In this document: piece after piece, positions 24,691-32,241 of the stretch
Numbering within the stretch: position 1 is the stretch's first letter
Layout of the letters: every line of letters starts with the position of its first letter
From: an uncultured Anaeroplasmataceae bacterium
GTDB taxonomy: Bacteria; Bacillota_I; Bacilli_A; Acholeplasmatales; Anaeroplasmataceae
Length of the DNA: 64,000 bases
NCBI GenBank assembly: GCA_910584005.1
Contig: CAJTXR010000001.1
Coordinates: forward strand, 1 to 64,000
Direction of reading: 5' to 3'
Translations under genes and position numbers: made by a program
The notes under the pieces: model-generated
Seen by the model: only the letters and a program-made list of their open reading frames with translations
Told to the model about the DNA's origin: nothing
Databases searched by the model: none

Positions 24691-25533
24691 ATGGAAAAGT
24701 ATAAAGAAATAGAACGGACAATTATAAAGACTTACCGAGCACATTTATGGGCTCCTTTTGTAAAAGCATTAAAAGAATTTCAGTTATTAAAAGAAAATGA
24801 TAAAATTTGTGTATGCATTTCAGGAGGAAAGGATTCTATGCTATTGGCAAAACTATTCCAAGAACTTAGTCGCCATTCCGATTTTCCGTTTGAGGCAAAG
24901 TATTTGGTTATGAATCCAGGGTATAATGAAGATAATTTGAAACGAATTTTAGAAAATTTAAAACTTTTAAATATAGATGCGGTTATAGTAAATACTGATA
25001 TTTTTGCTATCGCAACAATTCAAGAAAAGAATCCCTGCTATTTATGTGCAAAAATGCGAAGAGGTGCACTATATAAGCTAGCAAAAGAAATGGGATGTAA
25101 TAAAATTGCCTTAGGACATCATTATGATGATGTAATAGAAACCACTTTAATGAATATGCTCAATAGCGGGTCATTTCAAACGATGCTTCCAAAATTACAT
25201 TCCGAAAATTATGCAGGTATGGAACTCATCCGTCCAATGTACTATATTAGAGAACGGGATATTATTCGTTGGAGTAATTATAATGAATTAAAGTTTTTAA
25301 ATTGTGCTTGTAAATTTACAGAAGAAATGAATTTGAATTCTATAAATACAGGATCTAAGCGGGCAGATACAAAAAAGCTGATTAAGATGCTTTTAACTTA
25401 TAATCCTTTAGTAGAAAAAAACATTTTTAAAGCTCCATTTAATGTTAATTTAGATAAAATTGTTGGGTATAAGCATCAAGATGAGTATACGACTTTTCTT
25501 GATACATATGATCAAAAAAATAAGCACTTATAG
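24691..25533 (+). CDS. TtcA-family PP-loop tRNA-thiolation-type protein
   Basis: A PP-loop ATPase of 280 residues related to TtcA, which makes 2-thiocytidine at tRNA position 32. The PP-loop is SGGKDS at residues 44-49. The CYLC pair (Cys116, Cys119) is placed like the Fe-S ligands of TtcA. LGHHYDDVIETTLMN is the second family block and FLNCACKF adds further cysteines. Bacillota carry several paralogs of this type, so the exact modification is not certain. GGAGGAAA precedes the ATG. Confidence 0.88.
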   Translation: MEKYKEIERTIIKTYRAHLWAPFVKALKEFQLLKENDKICVCISGGKDSMLLAKLFQELSRHSDFPFEAKYLVMNPGYNEDNLKRILENLKLLNIDAVIVNTDIFAIATIQEKNPCYLCAKMRRGALYKLAKEMGCNKIALGHHYDDVIETTLMNMLNSGSFQTMLPKLHSENYAGMELIRPMYYIRERDIIRWSNYNELKFLNCACKFTEEMNLNSINTGSKRADTKKLIKMLLTYNPLVEKNIFKAPFNVNLDKIVGYKHQDEYTTFLDTYDQKNKHL

Positions 25534-25534
25534 T

Positions 25535-25568
25535 AAAAAGCAAACGAATTCGTTTGCTTTTTTTTGTT
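25535..25568 (+). terminator. Intrinsic terminator, perfect palindrome
   Basis: AAAAGCAAACGAA pairs exactly with TTCGTTTGCTTTT, with further T residues. Confidence 0.93.
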
Positions 25569-25602
25569 TTGAAAAAGTAAGCATTTTCTCAGTTGAAAAT
25601 GA

Positions 25603-25631
25603 TTGACATCAAACAATTATAATTGTATAAT
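25603..25631 (+). promoter_or_regulatory. Consensus promoter with MarR-type operator in the spacer
   Basis: TTGACA (25603-25608) and TATAAT (25626-25631) are both perfect consensus hexamers with a 17-nt spacer. The perfect 14-bp palindrome ACAATTATAATTGT (25613-25626) fills the spacer. A MarR dimer bound here would block RNA polymerase, so the operon marR-ABC-ABC is probably self-repressed. Confidence 0.85.
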
Positions 25632-25666
25632 AAGATTTGCTTTTTTAGTAAGAATGGGTGAGAATA

Positions 25667-26107
25667 ATGAAAGAAGTAGGATTAGAAATAAAACATTTAA
25701 ATAATCGAATTAATCGGAATTTGAAAAATCTTCCGAGCATAAAATTATTAGATGAAATAACAGGAAGTAATGGATATATTTTAAGTTTTCTACATAAGAA
25801 CCAAAAACAAATCATTACGCAAAAATCAATTGAAAAACAGTTGGGAATTACACGATCTACTGCTTCAACTATCCTAACTCGAATGGAGAAAAAAGAATTA
25901 ATTGTTCGCGAAACTCTAGAAAATGATAGTCGAAAAAAGCAAATTAAAATAACAGAAAAAGGGATAGATTTAGCAATTCAAACGGAAAAAGAAATAAAAG
26001 TTTTCGATCAAAGTTTAATTGCTGGTTTTACAACTGAAGAAATAGCTACCCTTTTTTCTTTCTTTGATCGTATAAAAAATAATGTAGAAGGAGGTAATCA
26101 TATATGA
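25667..26107 (+). CDS. MarR-family transcriptional regulator
   Basis: A 146-residue winged-helix repressor. The recognition region reads ITQKSIEKQLGITRSTASTI, followed by the wing LIVRETLENDSRKKQIKITEKG, which is the standard MarR pattern. The start ATG 25667 follows GGGTGAG; an in-frame GTG at 25658 is part of that site. The stop overlaps the start of the first exporter gene by four bases, so regulator and exporter are made together. The palindrome in its promoter is the likely operator; the inducer is probably an exported compound (inference). Confidence 0.93.
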   Translation: MKEVGLEIKHLNNRINRNLKNLPSIKLLDEITGSNGYILSFLHKNQKQIITQKSIEKQLGITRSTASTILTRMEKKELIVRETLENDSRKKQIKITEKGIDLAIQTEKEIKVFDQSLIAGFTTEEIATLFSFFDRIKNNVEGGNHI

Positions 26108-27843
26108 TTAAAACATTAATGAAAAGTATTCGGGAATATAAGAAGGCATCCCTATTAACCCCTGTTTTTATTTCTTTAGAGGTCGTGATGGAGTGTTTAA
26201 TTCCTTTAGTTATGTCTTATATATTAAAGCGTGCACAAGAAGAAGTACCTGACACAACTTTGATTTTACTTTTAAGTGCGAGTATCATTGGTTTAGGAGC
26301 ATTTTCTTTACTATTTGGTGTATTGTCAGGCAAATATGGAGCCCTTGCGGCAGCTGGATTTGCAAAAAACTTACGAAAAGATTTATATTATAAGTCTTTA
26401 GAATTTTCCTTTGAAAATATAGATAAGTTTTCTTCAGCGAGTTTAGTTACTCGAATGACTACAGATATAACAAACATTCAAATGGCTTATGGCATGATTA
26501 TAAGGATTACAGTTCGAGTTCCATTAATGATGATTTTCTCCATTGTTTTATCCTTTATTATATCTTGGAAAATGGCTCTTATCTATGTGGTTATTGTTCC
26601 AGTTTTAGCAAGCATTTTATTCTTGATAATAAAACTTGCTATGCCTGTATTTGATAAAGTATTCCATAAATATGATCGTTTAAATGAATCCGTTGAGGAA
26701 AATATTAAAGGAATCCGTGTTGTAAAGACTTATGTACGTGAGGATTATGAAAAAAATAAATTCCAAAAATCTTCAGAAGAGGTAAGAAGAGATTTTGTTA
26801 AAGCTGAACGAATCGTTGCATGGAATCAGCCGGTCATGATGTTTTTTATGTATGCATCTTTAACAGCAGTATCTTTTTTTAGTGGGTATTTAATTGTAAC
26901 TACAAAACAAACGGAATTAAACATAGGAGAAATTTCAGCAATCATTACGTATGGAACTCAGATATTAATGAGTTTAATGATGCTTTCTATGATTTTTGTT
27001 ATGTTGTCTTTATCTATATCCTCTATGCGTCGGGTGCATGAGGTTTTATGCGAAGAAAGTACAATAACGAATCCATTAGAACCCGTTTATGAGGTTTTAG
27101 ATGGGTCTATTGAATTTAAAAATGTTTCTTTTAAATATTCATTGAATGCGAAAAAATATGCTTTGGCAGATGTAAATATCAAAATAGAAGCTGGAAAAAC
27201 GATTGGTATTTTAGGTGGGACAGGATCATCTAAAACAACATTTGTTAATCTTTTATCACGTTTATATGATGCCACAGAAGGAGAAGTTTTTGTTGGAGGA
27301 GTCAATGTTAAGGATTATGATTTAAAGACATTACGCGATAATGTTGCGGTTGTACTACAGAAGAATGTTTTATTCTCAGGAACGATATTGGATAATTTAC
27401 GTTGGGGGAAAGAGGAGCTTTCTTTAGAAGAAGCAAAAGAGGCCTGTCGGCTTGCTTGTGCAGATGAATTTATTGAGTCTTTTCCAAATCAGTATGATAC
27501 TTATATTGAGCAGGGTGGAACAAATGTTTCCGGAGGACAGAAACAAAGGCTTTGTATTGCTAGAGCATTATTAAAGAATCCTAAAATTTTAATATTAGAT
27601 GATTCTACAAGTGCTGTAGATACCAAAACGGATTCTATGATTCGTAAAGCGTTTAAAGAAAATATTCCAAATACGACGAAAATCATCATTGCTCAAAGAA
27701 TTTCTTCAATTGAGGAGTCAGATCAAATTATTGTTTTGGATGGTGGATATATTCAGGCAGTTGGAACACATGAAGAACTACTAAAAAGCAATTCCATCTA
27801 TCAAGAAATTTATGCAATTCAAAATAAGAAGGAGGAAGAATAA
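26104..27843 (+). CDS. Heterodimeric ABC exporter, subunit with degenerate ATP site
   Basis: A type IV ABC exporter half with a six-span membrane domain (residues 1-320) and an ATPase domain (about 340-579). The Walker A region reads GGTGSSKT (371-378), with Ser where Gly is usual before the lysine. The Walker B Asp499 is followed by Asp500 instead of the catalytic Glu. The signature VSGGQ is intact. With the next gene this forms an asymmetric pair of the LmrCD/BmrCD type, where one ATP site is hydrolytically weak. Start overlaps the marR stop; good AAGGAGG site. Likely exports a toxic or signalling compound. Confidence 0.93.
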   Translation: MIKTLMKSIREYKKASLLTPVFISLEVVMECLIPLVMSYILKRAQEEVPDTTLILLLSASIIGLGAFSLLFGVLSGKYGALAAAGFAKNLRKDLYYKSLEFSFENIDKFSSASLVTRMTTDITNIQMAYGMIIRITVRVPLMMIFSIVLSFIISWKMALIYVVIVPVLASILFLIIKLAMPVFDKVFHKYDRLNESVEENIKGIRVVKTYVREDYEKNKFQKSSEEVRRDFVKAERIVAWNQPVMMFFMYASLTAVSFFSGYLIVTTKQTELNIGEISAIITYGTQILMSLMMLSMIFVMLSLSISSMRRVHEVLCEESTITNPLEPVYEVLDGSIEFKNVSFKYSLNAKKYALADVNIKIEAGKTIGILGGTGSSKTTFVNLLSRLYDATEGEVFVGGVNVKDYDLKTLRDNVAVVLQKNVLFSGTILDNLRWGKEELSLEEAKEACRLACADEFIESFPNQYDTYIEQGGTNVSGGQKQRLCIARALLKNPKILILDDSTSAVDTKTDSMIRKAFKENIPNTTKIIIAQRISSIEESDQIIVLDGGYIQAVGTHEELLKSNSIYQEIYAIQNKKEEE

Positions 27844-27844
27844 T

Positions 27845-29758
27845 ATGAAGAAAAAAAGAATTCAATTTAAAACTCTTTTTCCAATTGTGAAACGATTGTT
27901 TTGTGTATATAAAATTCCGTGTATTCTTGTTATCCTTTGTTTGATTTTAACTGCAATTGGAACGATTTCTTCTTCAATATTTCTTCAACAAATTGTATCT
28001 TTAATTGATGGAGCATTAGATGAACATAAAGGTTTAGAAGGAGCTGAAATCTTTAAGATCATTCAACCTAATCTTTTTAAGATTATGGGAATGATGGGAA
28101 TTGTATATACGACAGGAATTTTAGCTTCCATTTTATATAATCAAATTATGGCCGTAGTAGGACAGGGTTTTTTAAATAAAATCCGATTAGAAATGTTTAA
28201 TAAAATGGAGTCCTTACCAATTCAATATTTTGATCGACATCAGCATGGCGATATTATGAGCCATTATACAAATGATGTTGATGCTTTAAGACAGTTTGTA
28301 TGTCAATCCTTGCCTCAATGTCTTTCTACAATGTTGAGTATTGTATTTGCGATTGGGATCATGCTAACCTACAGCTTATGGTTATTCTTAGTTGTTCTTT
28401 TAGGCGTTTGTGCAATGCTTTTGGTAACTCGCCGAATTGGTGGTAATTCAGCTAAATACTTTATGAAAATGCAAATAAGTACAGGTAAGGTAGAAGGTTT
28501 TATCGAGGAAATGATGCATGGTGCAAAAGTTGTTAAGGTATTTTCACATGAGGAAAAGGCAAAACAGGAATTTGATCAGATTAATGAACAACTCTTTTAT
28601 GATACTAAAACAGCTAACCATTTTTCTAATATATTGATGCCAATTTTAGGAAATATAGGTAATTTGCAATATTCCCTAATTTCAATTCTAGGAGTCTTAT
28701 TTTATATTTTTGCTGTACCCAATGTTTCAATTACAGGTATTGCAGCCATGAACATGTCCATTATTGTAGCTTTTTTGCCGATGTCAAAGCAGTTTAGTCA
28801 AAGTGTATCCAACTTATCTCAACAGGTATCCATGATTGCGATGGCAATGGCAGGTACACAGCGTATTTTAGATCTTCTAAATGAAACTGAGGAAGTTGAT
28901 GAAGGAACAATTACCTTAGTTCATGTTTTAGAAGAGGATGGAAAACTAGTTGAGGTTGAAACTAGAAGCAATTCATGGGCTTGGAAGATAACAAAAGGGA
29001 TGGAAGACCCTACATACGTTAAACTTGCAGGAGATATTGAATTAAAAGAAGTGGATTTTGGTTATTTTCCTGAAAAGATTGTTTTACATAAGGTAAATGT
29101 TTTTGCAAATCCTGGAGAAAAAATTGCGTTTGTAGGAGCTACAGGTGCTGGAAAAACCACCATTACCAATTTAATTAATCGGTTCTATGAAATCCAGAAT
29201 GGAACGATTTTATATGATGGAATTAATATCCGCGATATTAAAAAGGATGATCTTAGAAAAAGTTTAGGAATTGTTTTACAAGATACCAATCTTTTTACAG
29301 GTACAGTAATGGAAAATATTCGGTATGGTCGCTTAGATGCAACGGATGAAGAAGTGTTTGAAGCTGCTAAAATTGCGAACGCATACGATTTTATTACTCG
29401 CTTACCAGATGGCTTTCAGACGATGTTAACAGGAGATGGAGCAAATCTTTCTCAAGGACAGCGTCAGTTATTAAGTATTGCAAGAGCGGCTGTGGCAGAT
29501 GCTCCAGTTATGATCTTAGATGAGGCAACCTCTTCCATTGATACAAGAACAGAACGGTTAGTTCAAAAAGGAACGGATCAGTTAATGGAAGGAAGAACTG
29601 TGTTTGTAATTGCCCATCGTCTTTCAACAGTTCAGAATTCAGATTGTATTATGGTATTAGATCATGGAAATATTATTGAGCGTGGTACGCATAAAGATTT
29701 AATTGAACAAAAGGGAACATATTATCAATTATATACAGGAGCTTTTGAATTAGAATAA
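27845..29758 (+). CDS. Heterodimeric ABC exporter, subunit with catalytic Walker motifs
   Basis: Partner of the preceding half-transporter, about 637 residues. It has a six-span membrane domain, an inserted segment near residues 355-390 (TLVHVLEEDGKLVEVE) between membrane and ATPase domains, a standard Walker A GATGAGKT (from Gly431) and a Walker B with catalytic Glu560 in LDEATSS. Its signature is the degenerate LSQGQ, which completes the weak site of the dimer. The start ATG 27845 follows AAGGAGGAAG; the frame extends back to 27812 inside the previous gene. A terminator follows. Confidence 0.93.
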   Translation: MKKKRIQFKTLFPIVKRLFCVYKIPCILVILCLILTAIGTISSSIFLQQIVSLIDGALDEHKGLEGAEIFKIIQPNLFKIMGMMGIVYTTGILASILYNQIMAVVGQGFLNKIRLEMFNKMESLPIQYFDRHQHGDIMSHYTNDVDALRQFVCQSLPQCLSTMLSIVFAIGIMLTYSLWLFLVVLLGVCAMLLVTRRIGGNSAKYFMKMQISTGKVEGFIEEMMHGAKVVKVFSHEEKAKQEFDQINEQLFYDTKTANHFSNILMPILGNIGNLQYSLISILGVLFYIFAVPNVSITGIAAMNMSIIVAFLPMSKQFSQSVSNLSQQVSMIAMAMAGTQRILDLLNETEEVDEGTITLVHVLEEDGKLVEVETRSNSWAWKITKGMEDPTYVKLAGDIELKEVDFGYFPEKIVLHKVNVFANPGEKIAFVGATGAGKTTITNLINRFYEIQNGTILYDGINIRDIKKDDLRKSLGIVLQDTNLFTGTVMENIRYGRLDATDEEVFEAAKIANAYDFITRLPDGFQTMLTGDGANLSQGQRQLLSIARAAVADAPVMILDEATSSIDTRTERLVQKGTDQLMEGRTVFVIAHRLSTVQNSDCIMVLDHGNIIERGTHKDLIEQKGTYYQLYTGAFELE

Positions 29759-29763
29759 AAAAT

Positions 29764-29793
29764 AAAAAGATACAAATTTGTATCTTTTTATTT
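29764..29793. terminator. Bidirectional terminator between exporter and radical SAM gene
   Basis: AAAAAGATACAAA pairs exactly with TTTGTATCTTTTT. A and T runs on the two sides allow use from both strands; the two genes converge here. Confidence 0.9.
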
Positions 29794-29800
29794 TGTCAAC

Positions 29801-30670
29801 TCAAAAAAGAGATAATTGTTCATAGGAAGGATCTTCATAAAGCGTATGAAGTTCTTTAAATAATTGAGTAAGATCATATTTGATTTGATTTTCTTTACAA
29901 AACCGAATGAAATAATCCATAAGATATTTATGATAAATGGAATTACATTCATAGGAAGTGCCATATTTTTTTATATACTCTTTTTTTAATTTAGGAAAAT
30001 ATTGATCTAATTGCTGATAAAAGTATTCTCGGTTTCCTTCTCTAAGGGTTAGTCCAAATCCAAAACAGAAGATTCCTTTTACTTTGACCTCCTTACAATA
30101 ATTAAGGATTCCTCTTAAATTATCTAAAGAATCATTAATCCAAGGAAGAATTGGAGATAACCACACATATGTATCAATTCCAGCCTCATTTAATTTCTTT
30201 AATACCTCTACGCGAGCCTTTGTTGTTGCGACTTTTGGTTCAATAATTTTACATAGTTCTTCATCATAGGTTGTTAGGGTAATGGAAACTCTAACCTTTG
30301 CTTGTTTATTTATTTTTTTTAATAACTCTATATCTCTTAAAATGAGTGTGGATTTTGTTTGTAAATGGATTCCGTGGCCATATTGGTAAATGAGTTCAAG
30401 CATTTTTTTCGTCATTTCCAATTGTGCTTCGCAGGGCATATATGGATCTGACATAGAACCCGTAGAAAGCATGATTTTTTTTCTTTTTTTCTTTAATTCA
30501 TTTTCTAATAGTTCTAAGGCATTTTCTTTTACTAAAATATCTTCAAAATCGTGATCCATATTGTAGCATTTGCTTCTAGAATCACAATAAATACAGCCAT
30601 GTTCACACCCGCGATATAAATTAAATCCGTTTTGTTGATTTAGAATGGATTTCACTCTTCCTTTATGCAT
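29801..30670 (-). CDS. Radical SAM protein, spore-photoproduct-lyase (SplB)-like family
   Basis: A 289-residue radical SAM enzyme. The Fe-S cluster cysteines are Cys22, Cys26 and Cys29 (CEHGCIYC, a CxxxCxxC motif). NLYRGCEHGC and the STGSMSDPYMPCE block are typical of the SPL-like radical SAM group, and LWLSPILPWIND is also seen (here VWLSPILPWIND). No sporulation gene is nearby and the protein is shorter than true SplB, so DNA photoproduct repair should not be assumed. Monocistronic on the minus strand. Confidence 0.85.
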   Translation of the reverse strand: MHKGRVKSILNQQNGFNLYRGCEHGCIYCDSRSKCYNMDHDFEDILVKENALELLENELKKKRKKIMLSTGSMSDPYMPCEAQLEMTKKMLELIYQYGHGIHLQTKSTLILRDIELLKKINKQAKVRVSITLTTYDEELCKIIEPKVATTKARVEVLKKLNEAGIDTYVWLSPILPWINDSLDNLRGILNYCKEVKVKGIFCFGFGLTLREGNREYFYQQLDQYFPKLKKEYIKKYGTSYECNSIYHKYLMDYFIRFCKENQIKYDLTQLFKELHTLYEDPSYEQLSLF

Positions 30671-30752
30671 ATCATCACCTTTTAATAGTATATCATAACT
30701 AAAAGGTTTTTTAGATATAAATTTTATAGATTGTAAGAAATTGTTTGTATAA

Positions 30753-30781
30753 TTGTAAATAGAACTAAAAAAATGTATAAT
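30753..30781 (+). promoter_or_regulatory. Promoter of the aldo/keto reductase gene
   Basis: TTGTAA (30753-30758), 17-nt spacer, TATAAT (30776-30781), 24 nt before the start codon. Confidence 0.7.
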
Positions 30782-30804
30782 AAAATAAAAAGAGAGGAAA
30801 TATT

Positions 30805-31905
30805 ATGGAAGAACGTTATATAAAGGATTGTAAAGTTTCTCTTCTTGGTATGGGCTGTATGCGTCTACCTAGAAAAGAAACAGCAAATGAAATTGATATT
30901 AAAACTACAGAAAAAATGATAGATTTAGCTCTTCAATCGGGGATAACTTACTTTGATACTGCGTATCCTTATCATGAAGGAAAAAGTGAAATTGTAATCG
31001 GAAATATTTTAAAAAAATATCCAAGAAAATCCTTTTATTTAGCGGATAAACTTCCGATTTGGAATTGTAAATCCCTTCAAGATGTACAATCCATTTTTGA
31101 AGAACAATTACGTAAATGTCAAGTAGATTACTTTGATTTTTATTTGTGCCATGCGATGAATTTAGAACGGTTGAAACTATATAAGGAGTTCAATGTTTTT
31201 CCTTATTTGTTGGATTTAAAGAAACAGGGTAAAATTCGACATTTAGGCTTTTCTTTTCATGATGCTGCCCAAAACATTGAAGTAATTTTAAAAGAATTGC
31301 CATGGGATTTTGCCCAAATTCAACTCAATTATTTAGATTATGATATGCAGGATGCAAAACAGCAGTATGAACTCATTACGAAGTATGGTGCTTCCGTTGT
31401 TGTTATGGAGCCTGTTCGTGGTGGGATGCTTGCAGAAGTATGTGAACCTGCGACCCACCTATTTAAAGAAGAGCGACCTCAAGCGAGTATTGCTTCATGG
31501 GCATTACGTTATGTTGCTAACTTTCCAAATGTTAAGGTAATCTTATCTGGGATGTCTTCTCTTGAACAATTACAGGATAATATTAATACTTTTACTTCTT
31601 ATGAGCCTTTATCCAAAAAAGAAGAGAATATTATTCTAGAAGCTAAAAAGCATATTTTAGGGAATGAGTTTATTGCTTGTACAGGATGTAAATACTGTAT
31701 GCCATGTCCATTTGGAGTAGATATTCCAAGAATTTTTAGAACCTTTAATTTATATGGAATTCATCATGATTTACTTCTATTTAAAAAAGATATAGAAACT
31801 CTTGGAACAATCGATTGTAAAGCCTGTGGAAAATGCATGAAAGAGTGTCCACAAAAACTTCAAATTCCTATTTTGATTGAAAAAATTAAAAAACGAGTTC
31901 AATAA
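30805..31905 (+). CDS. Aldo/keto reductase with C-terminal ferredoxin-type clusters
   Basis: The first 270 residues form an aldo/keto reductase TIM barrel: GMGCMRLP, YFDTAYPYHEGKSE with the catalytic Asp and Tyr, and RHLGFSFHD. The last 90 residues carry cysteine groups CTGCKYCMPC and CKACGKCMKEC, a 4Fe-4S ferredoxin-like tail common in anaerobes. This form likely couples sugar or carbonyl reduction to iron-sulfur electron flow (inference). Own promoter, AGAGAGG ribosome site; followed by the T-box region. Confidence 0.92.
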   Translation: MEERYIKDCKVSLLGMGCMRLPRKETANEIDIKTTEKMIDLALQSGITYFDTAYPYHEGKSEIVIGNILKKYPRKSFYLADKLPIWNCKSLQDVQSIFEEQLRKCQVDYFDFYLCHAMNLERLKLYKEFNVFPYLLDLKKQGKIRHLGFSFHDAAQNIEVILKELPWDFAQIQLNYLDYDMQDAKQQYELITKYGASVVVMEPVRGGMLAEVCEPATHLFKEERPQASIASWALRYVANFPNVKVILSGMSSLEQLQDNINTFTSYEPLSKKEENIILEAKKHILGNEFIACTGCKYCMPCPFGVDIPRIFRTFNLYGIHHDLLLFKKDIETLGTIDCKACGKCMKECPQKLQIPILIEKIKKRVQ

Positions 31906-31961
31906 AATGATTTTGAAGAAATGAAATTCCTATGTTTTTCAAATTGGATTAAGGAAAAATA

Positions 31962-31990
31962 TTTACTTTTTTGAAAAAATATAGTATGAT
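31962..31990 (+). promoter_or_regulatory. Promoter of the ileS T-box transcript
   Basis: TTTACT (31962-31967), 17-nt spacer, TATGAT (31985-31990), about 20 nt before Stem I of the T-box. Confidence 0.65.
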
Positions 31991-32010
31991 ATGAGTGTTA
32001 AAATCTAAGA

Positions 32011-32222
32011 TGTTAGACGAAATTATATTGCAGTTTTAGAGATTTACTGGTAGGTGAAAAGTAAAAGAAGCGTATAATTTGGATCCCTAATGGAGATGAT
32101 ACATGCAAAGTGTATTCGAGTGGACTCTGCGTTAAAGAGAAATGAGTGCAAAAAAGTAATTTTTTGAACAAGGGTGGTAACACGTGTAAGCAAGCGTCCT
32201 TTGAGTAAGGATGCTTTTTATT
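32011..32222 (+). promoter_or_regulatory. T-box riboswitch, isoleucine-specific
   Basis: Stem I opens with TTAG (32013) and closes with CTAA (32087-32090); AAATTATA pairs with TATAATTT above it. The bulge on the 3' side holds ATC (32083-32085), an Ile codon that reads the tRNA-Ile anticodon. The T-box sequence AGGGTGGTAACACG is at 32171-32184. The terminator AAGCGTCCTT / AAGGATGCTT with a T-run is at 32192-32220. Uncharged tRNA-Ile binding would favour the antiterminator and ileS expression. Confidence 0.95.
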
Positions 32223-32241
32223 TTTTAGGAGGAGATTTTTT

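Noticed and set aside
29801..30670. True spore photoproduct lyase
   Set aside because: Only the general SPL-like radical SAM pattern is seen, the protein is shorter than SplB, and no sporulation genes are near.
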